DNA of 64,000 nucleotides from positions 2,302,001 through 2,366,000 of the forward strand of contig VICG01000010.1 of assembly GCA_008692225.1 (NCBI GenBank), given 5' to 3'. Within the stretch, counting starts at the first letter, position 1. Every line of letters begins with the position of its first letter. The notes below the pieces were generated by a model, which did no database searches, was not told where the DNA came from, and was given only the letters and a program-made list of their open reading frames with translations. Shown piece by piece: positions 1 through 13,351 of the stretch. The translations under genes and the position numbers were made by a program. This DNA comes from Monilinia fructicola. Taxonomy: Eukaryota > Ascomycota > Leotiomycetes > Helotiales > Sclerotiniaceae.

Positions 1-1153
1 GTCAGAGCATCATGGGAATTGTTTTCGGTAGACGGTTGCAGGAAAGAGGTTGGCGCCCAGTGACGTTTCATAGCTTCTGCGGGAACGGAAATAGTATGAC
101 TTCGGTGGGCGATCCCTTGAACTTTGGAGCTTGCTTGCAGAGCAGCAATATGTTGATCATTAGCTGGGAGACTGGCTCTCCTTTCTTCGGCGCTAGGTGT
201 GGGGCTTGCCGAGCCATTTGTAATTCTCAATGAACCAAGTTGAAATGAACCAATATGGCCAAGATCACTAGGAGTCGAGGTACGTGCTCCGGGAGTTTCA
301 ATATCCACATTCGTACTTAAAGTCAGAGGTGGTACCGACCATTTTCCAAAATTATGATACGAAACGGGTATTTGATTTTGAAACGATTGAGAATTTGACA
401 TGGCGCTAGGTCTTGTCGCTACTCCATGTTGAAGAAGAGACTTTCGACGAATTGGCGCATATATCGCAGGATCCGATTGAGTTCTCTGGCAAAATGGATC
501 AGACAACTGCCAATCCATTTCTCCTGATTTCTGTCCAGTCAAACTCGTAGCAAAATTTGTGGAATCTTGTCGCGGAGAATGAACTTCGGATACGTGAGAA
601 AGTCGATTATTATTATTTGATGCAAATGAAACGTGTGGAAGTGATTTTCGTGAACGATGGAAAGATGGTCTGATGTTTTAATGAGCATTGTGCATATGCA
701 GTATCTAGAGAAAACTTACTTGGGACTTAGAACACCCCAAGACTTTTCCTCTGGTATCTTGACAGGAGCAGCAGAATTTACAGAGTTACTTCTCGTAAAT
801 CTGCCAGTAGTCATTTGTGGGGAACCACTCGGTACAGTATCGATATTAACATCCGGTTCATGCTTCTCCGTATCCTTCTTTGAAGTCCTTGACCTGAATA
901 TACTCATTCTCTTTTTCTTCAAAGGTGTTGACTCTGGTGTGTTTTCTTGAGACTCCGTCTCGAGAACGCCGAGAAGCTTGCCATGAGGAAGAACTGAAGC
1001 AGCTGCAGATATAATCCCTTTTCCGGTCACGGAGTTTCGACGACTTGTATTAGGACTATTGGAGGTCGATGAAGGTAGCCCCGTTGGCTTCGTTTTGGGT
1101 TTCGATAACTTCTTGCTTCGCCTTGGGCCCTGTACGGATTGAGCGTTTCCCAT
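1..1153 (-). CDS. Putative N-myristoylated Ser-rich protein, 3' end outside window
   Basis: Not recognised as a named family. The ATG lies at 1153-1151. Exon 1 runs 1153-720, a GTAAGT donor follows and the acceptor is CAG at 672-670. Exon 2 stays open from 669 to the window edge, giving about 367 residues so far. The protein starts MGNAQS, a good N-myristoylation signal (Gly2, Ser6), suggesting membrane association after Met removal. The visible part is low-complexity and rich in Ser, Thr, Asn and basic residues, with many SP/TP sites and RRNS- or RRKS-like kinase sites. No membrane segment or catalytic motif is seen. A motif rich in small residues (GSFQLGSLRITNG, near 290-210 on the plus coordinates) looks like a conserved patch. 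Frame continuity across the 50-nt intron supports a real gene. Function is unknown; a plasma-membrane scaffold or signalling protein is only a guess. Confidence 0.75.
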
Positions 1154-4100
1154 GATTGGTGAAGAGGAATGAGAGTCGAAGAGAGGAGAAGGCTGAAGTT
1201 TAGTTATTATACATCTAAAGATGTATATTATATTGCTTCCATTTCGCTCAGCTTACACTTTACCAAATCCAGGATTAATGAAGATCTTAAGAAAAGTATG
1301 TAAAGTAGTGTGAGTTAAGAAGGATAGAGTTCTAGTGCTGTTAAATTAGAAGAAGGCGGAGGAGGATGGAGAGGAGGTCGATGCCTCTTGTATATTTCAA
1401 TTCTCGATACGAAGGAAAGATGAAAGCATGATATTCATTGGAGAGTAGTCGTACAGGGGTTTAGTCAAGGATAAATGTTGGTTAGAAGCTTTTGACAAGG
1501 TTTCATTTCCTTATACCTTGTACATAGAAATGGATATTAGAGGAGTTCTCACGCACCCATCGCCAATGAAAATCGGGTTAAAACAGGTTAAAAGCTGGAA
1601 AGTTACTCCATTAGGATTAAGTGAATGTGGGAATGATGCGCCAACGTACTTGTGCATGGATTTCTTGATGTCGAAGGATTTCATTGCACTGGAAAGATTC
1701 GTGAATACTGTTTCAGATGCAGAAAAACAGATGCAACATAATCAATTTATATGGCCATTTGCTGTACTAGTGACCCAGAATCGTTGGGTAACCCTGTGGT
1801 ATCTGTATATAATATGTATAAAATGAAAACTCGATTATCGTTGGCTTGGTTTCCATGAAAATTAATATGCATCAAAGCTGATGACGGTCTGAGTAACGGG
1901 ACGAGGAATGAATTGAGTGGCTGGCGTAAGTGATATGATATGACTGACTACTTACTGTTGAAGGCAGAGAACGAACGAAGTTGAGAGAGAGACACGATGG
2001 ATGGGTGATGGTAGATGTCACGGTTCACGACACTGCCGATAATGCCTTGACCTCGATTATATACGATAACTAGGTAGTTCTATGGTCAGGTTAAGGTAAG
2101 GAAGGTATGGTTAGTGAAGACATGGAATACATGTTCTTCTCATGCTTGGACGAAACATTACATTAGCGGCGGACTTTTATGACAATATTGTATTTGCATT
2201 ATCGTCGTTCCAAGGAAGTATGCATCCTTACCGCACAAAATCCATCGTAATAGCATCCATCCATAGCATAACTAATAATGTTGTCGCAAGCTGTTAGACA
2301 GTAGGTTAGGTTCCCATCCATCCTTCCACTAATTGTGATCATCTACTCTCCATCTCCTCTTTATCTTCTCAATCTAAGTAATCTAAGAGAGCATAGAATC
2401 ATAGTAATACTTCAATAGAATAGATGCTCACCCGTCATTCCCAAATTGAATAATCTACATAAACCTACAACTATTTCCATTCATCGCACCATCGTCTTCA
2501 CCCCCAACATCACACCACAAACCACACACCACACACCATACACTCTCTCAAACGTCTCAGTCCTGTTTTCACGAGCGGAAACTAGAACTACATGGTAAGA
2601 TACTAAGATACCAAGAATTTAACTGAGCTAATGTACGCTAATGTACACTAAAATGGAAATATATATCCAATTAGAGCCTTCAAATCTCAACGGATGTAAA
2701 AAAGATCGGCTTGGCTGATGCATTTGCATTAGCGGTCGGCATAAGTTGTGGTGTTCAAGTTGCCGTATGGGTATATGGATGAGGGATGGAGGGATGGATG
2801 GATGGATCATATTGTTATTTTTATTAATCCGCCTTGAGCTTTCAAGGATTCCAGAGATACTCGAGCATTAGAGTAATCCAAAAGAAGGTTGACCCCGCAC
2901 GTAAGTGGCTGAGGCTCTACCCGAGTACAGTACGTACTGTACAGTTCGATATTCCTATCCTTGACCTCATGGCGCATCGGATTTCATCAAATAAAGCGCC
3001 GTCGAGACCACCGGTGGACTGCAGTCTGCATAACTTCATCTCTCTGGTACGTGCACGCGTGTAAATCCATTCAATCCATTCAATCCATTCATTCTGTCCA
3101 CTTTCAAAAGCTTGAAGGTGGCCACTCAGATCCTGACAAGATAGATCCATTTCTTTGCTATTTTCAGATCCTTTTGATTTCGATCCCTTGAGCAAAAACA
3201 AGATCCTCGCCGCTGAGTACACATATGTGTTTGGTAAATATTTTGGTATTGTGGACTGTCTCGAGAGATCTTGATCCCACAGTTTTTCTTATATACAGTA
3301 CAGTCGCATGCGTCCGGTGTTTGATTCATTGCTCGCCTCATTTAACGTTTGACGAATCTAGAAGTTTACAATGATCTAGTTGATCAGGTCGATCTGGCTG
3401 ATCTAATCTACACGTGATTTCCATCAAAGGTAGTAAAAACGGAGGATCAAGTTGCTCCTTTTGATATGAGCTATTAGCTACCTTCTACTCTGTATATCCA
3501 CTTTGTAGAATATGGCACGATGTCTGGATTAAGTTTTTATCGCGAGTCGTTTTGCAGGCCAAACTCCATCTATCAGATGCATGTGGATACTATGATATGG
3601 AATATCAACCGCCTTCGATCATCACCTTATAGAAACACGTTGCGATATCCGAGTTGAGTCTTATCGCGAGCCGTCTCGAAGGCGAGAATCTGTCTATCAT
3701 CTAAATACAATCCTGACGTTATCTCTTGGATGGGATAATATGAAAGGAGCCGTTTATTTCTAAACTAATCTAAATTTGGCAATGGCCTTTGACAGAACTA
3801 CCTCCGCCCCTCCCCCCGCCCCCTCAAATAAATATTCAATACCTGATAGGCACGTGCAAATCCAGCAAGTAGGATTTATCAATGATATCACATTTTTGCC
3901 ATCGAAAGTTGCAAAACGAGGAATTTGTACTCAGGTCATCTCAATCATTGCCTTTTGGGACCGATCAGGCAGTTAACCTTTGTTTGGGGAGAGCCTATAT
4001 TAAATGCTAGCTCATAGAGCTACCAATCTATAAGCTAGCATTGCTATGATATATGATCAGGTCGAGGCTTCAATACTCCAAATGTTGAGTGAAGCTGTAT

Positions 4101-7087
4101 TGTTAAATAAGAACGGTTCAGAGGAGATGATGGTGGTTTGGTAGCTATACGGAATAGATGATAGAAATTTGTAGCCCTACAAGTCTGCCTCTTAATATTA
4201 TTTGAACTCGATGATTCTTCTTCTACAGTACTTGTGTGTAGCGAGCATGGGAATTGAATCTTTCCTTCTACTCTCAATGAAGTCAAGACCATACCCAAAA
4301 ACTCACTAGAATCGTGCACTAGGATCGCAAGATTGACAAAACGCACATTTCTTTTCTGGGGTATGAAGAGATATCGAAGAAGAATGATGACGAATGAGGT
4401 TGTTGAAAAAATGAAGAGGAAGAGGAAGGAGTAGTCTAAAGCTTATGATCCCCCTTTAAGCTTATCTACCCTAAAGAGCTATAGCATTTTAGGCCTAGCC
4501 CTTTGTGCTTTTCGACCACCTGTCCCAGAAACTGCCACATAAATTGCCAAGTCTGACGTTCTTTCAATAGTACGGAAGTTAGCGCAGTTTGACTGATACC
4601 AGGTCAAATTTTACATGATCTCTTGGGCAAATTTGGATTTATGGAGTTATGAAATGTACAGAGTACATAAACATGAGAGATCAAGGTTTACCTTTTCAGA
4701 CAGTCGAATGATATTTGTGAACTTGCAAAACCCAAGCTAACAATCCGCAATCAAAATCATGTCATTGGAGGCGAATAATCAAAATTCGTAAAATTTAACT
4801 GTACTACTTCGTACAGTAGCAATACCATATTTAAGATGCCCCTTCATCCTGTTTCGAATTTGCATGGAGCTAAGCGAAAACCAACGACCCAGCGCTAGAA
4901 ATAAGAAAATGAGGCCAGAGCCATATGCATGTGAAATCCTCACTTTCCTACGTAGAGAACTCACGATGGATGGATGCATTTTTATGACGCACTTGTATCC
5001 TAGATTTTCACCCTCAAACATTGGTGCAACTATTCAGATATACTTGCTCGGTTTCCCTTCACAATGCAGAACATTCTGAAGCAAGCATCTTGGTGACATG
5101 AGATGAAAAGGTAGATCATCGGAGAATTTTCTTTTATCAAAAGGCCATATGGTGGTGGGCTGTCGTGGAAACTACTGTAGAAAAGAAATCAAAATTTAAA
5201 GCTTAAAACATTAATTTTTATTTAATGCGGATCCTAATTTGTGATACCTGGGAATCCATAAACTCATTGTCGAAATCAATTTAATGTCTATCGGAAACAA
5301 AAACGTCACGATCTTCGTACGGTCAAGCGACAGCACAACGGTGTCACGGCGTTTCGAAATGTGAGACTCACAGAGTGACAACAGCCCAATTCACGAGAGG
5401 CCAAACGAAGAAATCATCTGAAGTTCAGCTGTCGTTTCTATACTGTTATCGAAAGCCTTGTATTTATTATCTTCATCTCTTAATAAGACATGAAAATTGC
5501 GTCTAAAAACCCTGCATATTTCAGATTTCAGCTCTCATTTCCCAGAGGAAGTTGAACCACAATTTTTTCTACAGCTGTTCAAGACTTCAGGCTCGTAATC
5601 GTACCTGGGGAGGTAACAACAACGGTATTTCAGCTCATGAGAAGCAAGATCTGGCAGCGGAAAAATATGTACTTCTTGCATGCATAATATCTGTCTATCC
5701 AGCGTGGACTTTGACACAACGCAAAACAGATAGATGTAAAAGAAGCATGCATTCATGAGTTAGTTCTACAGGATATATATTTGCTTAAAATTGCATACCT
5801 GATCTGGCCCAGTTGACATTGAGGTTTGCCATGAGAATGCACTGCGCGGCACCACATATCTGTCCAAAAATCATTGGGCTTCCCATCTCAGATTATCGCC
5901 ACTATGGACCTTTTCACGTTACTATCAGGCGTCATCTACGGTATTACCAAACATTAGGTTGTCCCTTCTATAGTTGGGTTTACTTGTGAATCCCAAGTCT
6001 GGTTGCTCGCAGCTATTCTTTACCTCAGTATGTTCAATATTTCACGATACCCTCATTTCTTCCTCCCTCCTTCAAGCCTTACACTTCTCTCTCGTGTATC
6101 GAATGATATCTTGAAAACTCCGAAATCAATCCATTCCACCAGATAGACTTGCAGTATTTCCCACCAGCGATCACACGAACTCTTCCCTTACCATTATCAA
6201 CTAACTTATCTACTCAAAGCTCGGAAACTGCCCGCTGTATCAGCCTATCATACTTACCGGCATGACACTTCAGTATGGATCCCCGTCTAGCCCTACACAC
6301 TTATTATTTTCGATAAAGATACACAGAATAGAGGTTATGTAATAGAAAAGAAGATATTGGATGGAAGATATGATGATAATGAAGTGTCAATCGAGATAAA
6401 TACGAACTGGAAAGAATTCTCAACCGTTCAAAGGCAGTTGGGGCCAGAAAACCAGAAAATCATAGGAGAATAACGGTTTCTTTCTATCACAGCTTTCTAG
6501 AAGCTTTCACCGGCTATGTACTGTAGTATATTCCATGTGTAAGTGCGAGTAAATGAACCGTACTCTTTATCAAGAAGCTGTCTAATCATGACGGGGAGTT
6601 ACTCTTTTCCAATATATCTCGAATACAACTTCTCCAATCATTCAAAGTAATTCATGTCATAGTGTTACATTCTGTTTAGGTATCACTCGCTATCACCTGC
6701 TATCAATCCCTGTAGTGAGTGATACGGTCTCTCATCCTGTCGGGCGACCTCGCTCGGCTTCTCCACAAGCTACTGACACATCTAAACTCACGAAATCAAA
6801 ATGATCATTTATCTATGAAATCGGATCTCAGATTCTCCTCCACCTTTTTGAAGGAGTGCGCTCAATCATGGAATCTACATCTCCTCCCCTCATGATTTCG
6901 AACAACAACACAGCAAGAAGAGCATCATCAATCAAGCCTAGCAGCCTCAATCTCGGCTCTCCAAGTTATGAAGATTTTTGTTCTAGATCCTTAACTGATT
7001 TTATGTTGAAAGGTGCTGCTATTCAATCTTCCAATAGTCTTTCTCATTTCTATCTTCATCGATGTATCTTTCTAAGAATTCTATGAG
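1154..7087. other. Long gene-poor spacer
   Basis: No convincing gene in about 5.9 kb on either strand. Open frames here are short (under about 105 codons), lack splice-linked partners and have no recognisable motif. A palindromic GTACAGTAC/GTACTGTAC cluster lies near 2930-2945. A diverged direct repeat lies at 3518-3703. An upstream open frame starting MESTSPPL (about 6868-7086) sits in the probable leader of the transcription factor gene at 7088 and could be a uORF or unspliced 5' exon. The rest is ordinary AT-leaning intergenic sequence. Confidence 0.6.
3518..3703. repeat. Diverged direct repeat, two about 65-bp copies
   Basis: A segment at about 3518-3582 recurs in the same orientation at about 3637-3703. 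Both share a core TTATCGCGAG(T/C)CGT followed by an AGGC-containing stretch and TCTATCA. Differences are scattered and mostly transitions. This looks like an old tandem duplication or a remnant of a dispersed repeat. No coding potential is seen in it. Confidence 0.5.
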
Positions 7088-9931
7088 ATGGAGACGATAA
7101 CAATACCTTCTCCATCAGCATTCCTTTCCTCCCCCATGCTCAACCCAGCAGCAGAACCAGCACCAGAACCACCACCAGCACCACCAGCACCCAAAAGACG
7201 AAAACAATCTACTTCCAAGCCAGCGAATCAATCTTTAAAGAAAGAGAATGGTATCAATAAACCCAAACAATCGAAAAGTCGAAATGGTAAGCTTTCAATA
7301 TATCTTCAAATTTTAACTCTCTTATCATTTTCATTGATAAGAGCTTCTCTACATACCCCGCATTAAACTTCACATGCTGATTGAAACTTCTTGCAACGAC
7401 AAAGGTTGTATAACTTGTAAGGGAAAACGATTAAAATGCGATGAAACGAAACCTTCTTGTCAACAATGTCATAAAAGAAGTGTTAAGTGTGGAGGATATA
7501 AGAAGGATTTTAAATGGAGACCATTCGAGGAAGCTACATATACAAATAAGCCAGCACCGCCACCCCCAAAAAAGAGAGGTAGGATATAAATTCCAAGCTC
7601 CCCAAACTGAGTCTAATATCTTTAGATTCGATAGTGTTGGATGAATCACCGGATATTCATACAGTCATAAGTCCAATAGCTTCCGATGATTCGGCTACTA
7701 CTCCTCATGAAGAGGAAACACAAATGCAGGACTCATTCTTCGGTGCTGCTGTTCCTTCCCCATCAACTTTCGATGTTTCGACTTCGCTTCCGGACCTTCA
7801 TTCCGGATTTTCCCCTATTTTTGATATGAGCACACCTACCTTTAGTCATGACAGCCTCCAACGACCTCGAATTGAGGCAGATTCGGTCACAAGCAGTCTA
7901 AGTAGCATGTTTGAAGATACCGGTCTAGTGACCCCAACAAGATCAAGTTTTTCTGGACAGTCACCAAGACTAATAGATTTATTGCAGCCTGGGGTCAGAA
8001 TTGAATGCAAGACCATCATCTGTTTTCAATGCCACACCTGTAATGGGTAGTACAATATCAAGCCCCAACATGACCCAGTTTCAGATGACCAATGATTCAT
8101 CCCTGGACGACGATATTGAAGAAATTATTCGAGACTCTCCCATTATCTGATTCCGAAATGTGGTTAGCTATGAGTCCCTTTCAAGCTCAATCAAGATCTC
8201 CAACTGCTTCTCCTATAGGCTTTAGCCCAATGTATCGACAGCCAGATGTTCCAGCTGGGAGCCCAGAAATGCTCATGCTTAGATTTGATAAACAAACATG
8301 TGGTATTCTATCTGTCAAAGATGGGCCCACGGAAAATCCATGGAGAACATTAGTCTGGCCTCTTGCGCGAGATTCTCCAGCATTATACCATGCTATTGCA
8401 TCCATGACTGCGTTCCATACATCCAAAGAGAAGCCCGCTCTTCGCGTTGACGGCATGGAACATATGCGCCGTAGTATTCGATCTCTTGCCACAGGAATCG
8501 AAAAGATGCGCACTGATACCGCACTCGCCACAACCCTCGTTCTTGCTTTTGCCGAGTCTTGGGACCAGCATATCTCAACTGGGATTGAGCATCTCAGGGG
8601 TGCAAAGATATTAGTCAACCAGGCGCTCATCAAACATAATAAACGAGGCCTAGTGGGCGACGATTTGGCTCGATTAAAATTTCTTTGCAACACTTGGGTA
8701 TACATGGATGTTATTGCAAGATTAACATCAATCGATGACGACGATTCTACGGATTTCGAAAACCTTCTTTCGCCCCTAAATAGCCTCTCTGCTTATTCAT
8801 TTTTCTTCCTCTTCCACTAACATGACTAGGATGTCTGAAATTGACCCTCTAATGGGCAGTGCAGCAACTCTCTTCCCCTTGATCGGTCGTGCCGCAAACC
8901 TCTGCCGCAAAGTACAAAAGTCAAAATCAAACTCCATAGCCATAATCTCTCAAGCCATGGATCTCAAACAAGCAATCGAACAATGGCAACCCTCCACCTC
9001 ATTCTCCACACCCGAAGATCCCACCTCTGAAATCCAACACGCGCTCCAAACAGCAGAAGCCTATCGATATGCTACGCTTCTCCATCTACACCAGGCCGTG
9101 CCCGAGATCCCCTCGCTGACATGTGCCGAGCTCGCAAAGAAAGTCCTGGTCTTTCTCGCTACCGTACCCCTCAGCAGCCGTCTTGTCATCGTCCAGATCT
9201 ACCCCCTTCTTGCAGCAGGATGCGAAGCAGAAGATGAGGAAGATAGAACTTGGGTTGAGGAGAGATGGGCGAGTATGGGGAGGAGAATGTGGATTGGAAA
9301 TATTGATCGCTGTTGGGAAGTCATGCAAGAAGTATGGAGGAGGAGAGACGAAGTCGCCCGACGGAAAGAACAGGAGTTGATGAAGAGGCATGGGGGGAGG
9401 ATGGGTGGGATTGCGGCGATGCATGGGGCGTCGAGGGATAGTATGAAGAGGTTTGAGGAGGAGATGGAGAATGGGACTGGGATTGGGGATGAGGGGGTTT
9501 CTTTTTCGGATCTGTTGAATCTTAATGAGATGGGAGTTATGGGGCAGAATAGGAGAACGACGCAGGTTGGGAATAGACAGAGACATAGTATTTCAGGGCC
9601 ATCTCAAGGGGGATTTGGAGAACTCAAAGCTCAGAGACAAGCTGCAGGGCTTATTACCGAAGATATGGACCAGGAATTGACCGTTAGAGGAAGGTTGCAC
9701 TGGGTTGGTGTTATGAAAGATTGGGAATGGGAGAGTAAGTTTTTTTTAGTTACGTGTTTGTTTCTTTCTTTCTTGGATCTATTCCCTTTTTCCTTCTATT
9801 GCGGGTATATCTCCTTCCAAGTTCCCATTTGTTATTTCATTTCCATCCCATCTCATCCTATCCCATCTCATCTAAAACAAAAGAAATTCGTTATCTGGAT
9901 GATATATGTGTATACTATGACACCAAACTAA
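7088..9931 (+). CDS. Zn(II)2Cys6 transcription factor with three frame breaks
   Basis: Nuclear DNA-binding regulator of the fungal binuclear-cluster class. Exons: 7088-7286, 7405-7578 and 7626 onward; both introns splice in frame. After a Pro-rich, basic N-terminus (KRRKQ) comes the zinc cluster CX2CX6CX6CX2CX6C (from 7408), followed by the block GGYKKDFKWRPFEE. The rest matches a Fungal_trans_2-type activation/dimerisation domain, including RFDKQTCGILSVKDGP, NTWVYMDVIARL and VRGRLHWVGVMKDW. Architecture resembles proteins annotated as acriflavine-sensitivity control (acr-2-like); the target genes are unknown. The frame breaks three times, at GGGG 7991-7994, CCC 8139-8141 and TTTTT 8800-8804. 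Removing one base from each run restores the conserved reading. No GT donor exists between about 8711 and 8831, so an intron cannot explain the third break. The C-terminus is uncertain: a GTAAGT donor at about 9735 may end the exon, while read-through stops at 9931. Length about 830 aa. Confidence 0.88.
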
Positions 9932-9950
9932 TGAGCGACGTCCACCAGTC

Positions 9951-10448
9951 CTACTTGGCTAAGCCACACCCCTGCAGCCAACTTCTCGTCCCTGCTGCCT
10001 CGGACCTTCGAAATCCCTGCTGCCACGCATCATTCGCCCTCCGCACCGCTCGCTCGCGTCTTTCCCGTCGATTTTCCTCTTCCAACGCATTTTGGATAAA
10101 TGCCTCGTAGGAATCTGGATCGTGCTGGTGGCCTGGGCGAGAGCTTGGAGGTGCGGCATGGTATGCAGATACTTCGTTGAGAAGAGTGGATGTTATGGAC
10201 CAGTTTGTTGCCGAGGAGTTGCAGTGACGCGGTCGATAAGTTGTTTGCTCCGAGGGGTATGGACGGCGTTGGCATTGGTATTGATGGGTTCTGGAGCTTG
10301 ATGTTTGCTGGTGAGTGTTGGATGAAGGAGGCTGTTCTCGTCCTTGGCGGGACGAGGAGTATGATGATGAAGAGGATGCGATTTTTCTTTTCATGTTGGA
10401 TATCATGTTGAGTGGCATGGATGGGTTGCGATGACCATGTGATGTCAT
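9951..10448 (-). CDS. Small Arg/Glu-rich hypothetical protein
   Basis: An uninterrupted 165-codon frame on the minus strand, convergent with the transcription factor and ending 20 bp past that gene's read-through stop. The N-terminal half is low-complexity (Ser, Gln, Arg, Pro). The C-terminal half looks genuinely coding: DPDSYEAFIQNALEEEN followed by an Arg/Glu-rich, probably helical stretch and a Trp-containing tail. No domain, signal peptide or membrane segment is recognised. The true start may be further downstream or on an upstream exon, because the first about 80 residues are compositionally biased. Function unknown. Confidence 0.45.
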   Translation of the reverse strand: MTSHGHRNPSMPLNMISNMKRKIASSSSSYSSSRQGREQPPSSNTHQQTSSSRTHQYQCQRRPYPSEQTTYRPRHCNSSATNWSITSTLLNEVSAYHAAPPSSRPGHQHDPDSYEAFIQNALEEENRRERRERAVRRANDAWQQGFRRSEAAGTRSWLQGCGLAK

Positions 10449-13316
10449 GTGAGGTCAGATAATCACTTAGGGTATTGGGAAATCTAGCCCCAGCCTCAGC
10501 AAGGGATCTATGTGCTCAGTTCTTGCGGGACCTATCCCACGCCGAATAGAGATGTGATTGATGACAGGGTAAGAAAAGGGACCCTTTAGCGAGGCGTTTG
10601 GGAGGCTTTTTCGGCGCCGAGAAACGAGATTGGCGCTTTTAGCTTGGGCGGAAACCTTTTTAATTCTTTGATACTACTTCTTCTCGTTGTGGATATTAGA
10701 TTGTTTTATCTTGTGGTCTTGGCTGTGGATGCCGGGATAGTGCGGTATGTGGAATGATGTATGTATTCACCAATCAAGATATCGAAGTGAGGATGTTTCC
10801 TGATATTCGAGCGAAATTGACGAAGTGCGTAATATTTTGAATGTGTGCGATCAGAAATCTTGCTTGTGTGGGGATAAGGGGTGGCGTGATTGACGATGAT
10901 GCTATTTTATGATGCGGTGATGTAGGTAGTGCGAAAATGAAAAGTTGAAACGAAGGTTAGATGAGTATGGAGTCTGGAGCTAGGACGGTTGGAGGATGGG
11001 ATGATGGTTCGTGATTCGAGTTGGTGCGCTTTTGGTCTTGGGAGTACGGATGATGGCTTGTGGATGGTGTTGTGTGCGACTGACTGGACTTTAGGGTTGT
11101 GGGTGAGGTGAGGGTGTGGATTGCTGGATATGCGATGGAATGAGATGGACGGAACAAGGCGAATTCAAGTGAGGTAGAAAAACGTGATGTAACGTGAAGT
11201 GAAGTGAAGTGAAGTGATGTGATGTGATGTGACTTGAATGAAAGTCAAGTCAAGTAAAGTCGAACAACAGAACACCAAATCAACACAACACTGCTATATC
11301 TCCCAAAACCAATGACTCCCGACACAATCGTCAAAGAAAAGGAGATCGATAGAATCCCAAACAAAGGTATCAAGGTACAACGCAAAGGAATCTTGATCTC
11401 ATCAGATCAGATCGGTCGATGCAATATAAAAGATGAGATGGAAGGGATTTTATAAGGTTGAGATAACGGCTTTGTAGAACAGGATTGGTAGGTGGGTAGG
11501 TAGGTGTGTAGCTTGTTTCGGACTCGGGATGCCGGAGGTGGAATTGGGATGTCAAACCTGTGGAACGTATGGATCCAAAGTGGGCTGATGAGATCCGGAA
11601 GTAGCAGATGGAGTAAGATGTTACGATACTAGATGTTGAATATCGAGGTGATGGGATGGCAGAATCCACGAATGGGTGGATGCATTCAGGGTCATGGAGC
11701 GAGGGTTTCGTAACTTCGTGCTGGTGTGAGGTTGGCCGGAATACAGAGATGGAGATGGAGATGCGGATGATTGTGTGGATATTATGATCGGGAGATGGGA
11801 CGCTTTATCTCTGATCGAGCGATATAGGGGACGGATACATCTGCGTCCACGTGGGGATTTGGGGGGTACGGGGGGTGTTTGTGGAGGGGTGGCATGTTGT
11901 TCTGGGGAAGGGTTATGTTTGTGTATGTGTTCCTGGTATAAGGTTAGGTTATATACCTAGGTAGCTATGATTTACCTCGTTCTTATTAGATGTTTCTGTC
12001 ATCCATGCACCGTTCTTGTTCAACTTGATAACTGAGTGACTAATGAATGGTTCTCCCCTGGTCTTCTCTATTCTCTGGTTTCATTCCATCTACTATGACC
12101 GTACCACCTCCATATCATTCTGGTAAAACTATATCAACAAACACTCCCTCGAAACAATCATCCACCTCCAAGACCCAAACTTACCCAAACAACACAGACT
12201 CCATCCCTATCCAGGTTATGAAGATCAACCCAAACTCAACGCATGATTTGCCCAGTCATAAGTACAAGTCTGATCTACCACACATCAACCAATGATATCC
12301 CCCAATGCATTCACCTAACTCCATCAGGTAATCCGAAAACAAAACATGGGGTTAGAACTTATCGGATTGATGATTATGGCTTTAGAGGAGGAAACAAGAT
12401 TTGCCGTTCTTTTACCGTTTGCCGTTTTCTGGGGCAGGGCGGAAAAGTAAAAATACTGGGGATGGGGGAAGATGGGGATACTTGAGACGGTGTGGGGAGG
12501 ATTAGTAGTGATGAGATGAAGAGAGATGAGAAGGCGGTTTCTCTTGAGGATATCCATATAATATTAAGGTTGTATTGTATTGTATTGTATTGTATTGTAT
12601 CATATCATGACGTGAAACGAAACAAAGTGATCAATCGGTAATGCCGACAACCTGGAGACGAAATGATAGGTCGCACCTTGTAGAACCAATTCTTACAAGA
12701 GCGTCAGTCAGTAATTTATACTCGAGTACGGTGACGAACCAAACAACAAAATAACGTTCCCATACACTGTGATACGAATCCCAATATTCAAATCATACCA
12801 TATTGCATCAAACAAGCCACGGCATAAAACTATTGACAATTATCCATAAGTAAATACACTGGTTAGATATAACCAAGCGAATGTTTGCAATATCCCCAAC
12901 ACATACATCTTCACTGGTGCTTCTATTCAAATCATCTACTCGGATCAGAATCCAAATCCAAATCCAAAACCACCCCCTTTCGCATCTTCAAACGCATAAG
13001 AACCTTGAAGCTAAAATCTTCAATCTCTTTATCGGATACAGACTCGGAATAGTATACCAATATATACATGCTAATGATATATCCAAAATCTAGGGTTTTA
13101 TCTTTAATAGTCTGGAGTAGGGTTAGACGATCAGTATTAGCATTAGCATTAGCATTGGCATTAGTTCTAGTTCTAGTTCTAAGGAGTGTCAACCACTTCT
13201 TTCATCCAGAATTACAATGCAAAATAATTGAATAAAAGCATAATAAGTACATAAGCATTATCATCCATTTGATACTTACATACTATTTACCATCTAAACA
13301 ATACCTACAAAACTCT

Positions 13317-13351
13317 CCCCTTCCCTTCCCTTCCCTTCCCTTCCCTTCCCT
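13317..13351. repeat. (CCCTT)n microsatellite
   Basis: About seven uninterrupted pentanucleotide units of CCCTT on the plus strand, in a pyrimidine-rich stretch. Confidence 0.9.

Noticed and set aside
8187..8705. 172-codon minus-strand frame inside the transcription factor.
   Set aside because: Shadow of the coding strand, which carries the conserved domain.
8761..8835. Considered a GC-AG intron to explain the third frame break in the transcription factor.
   Set aside because: The GC candidates lack a donor consensus, whereas removing one T from the TTTTT run gives a smooth Ser-rich join to MTRMSEIDPLMG.
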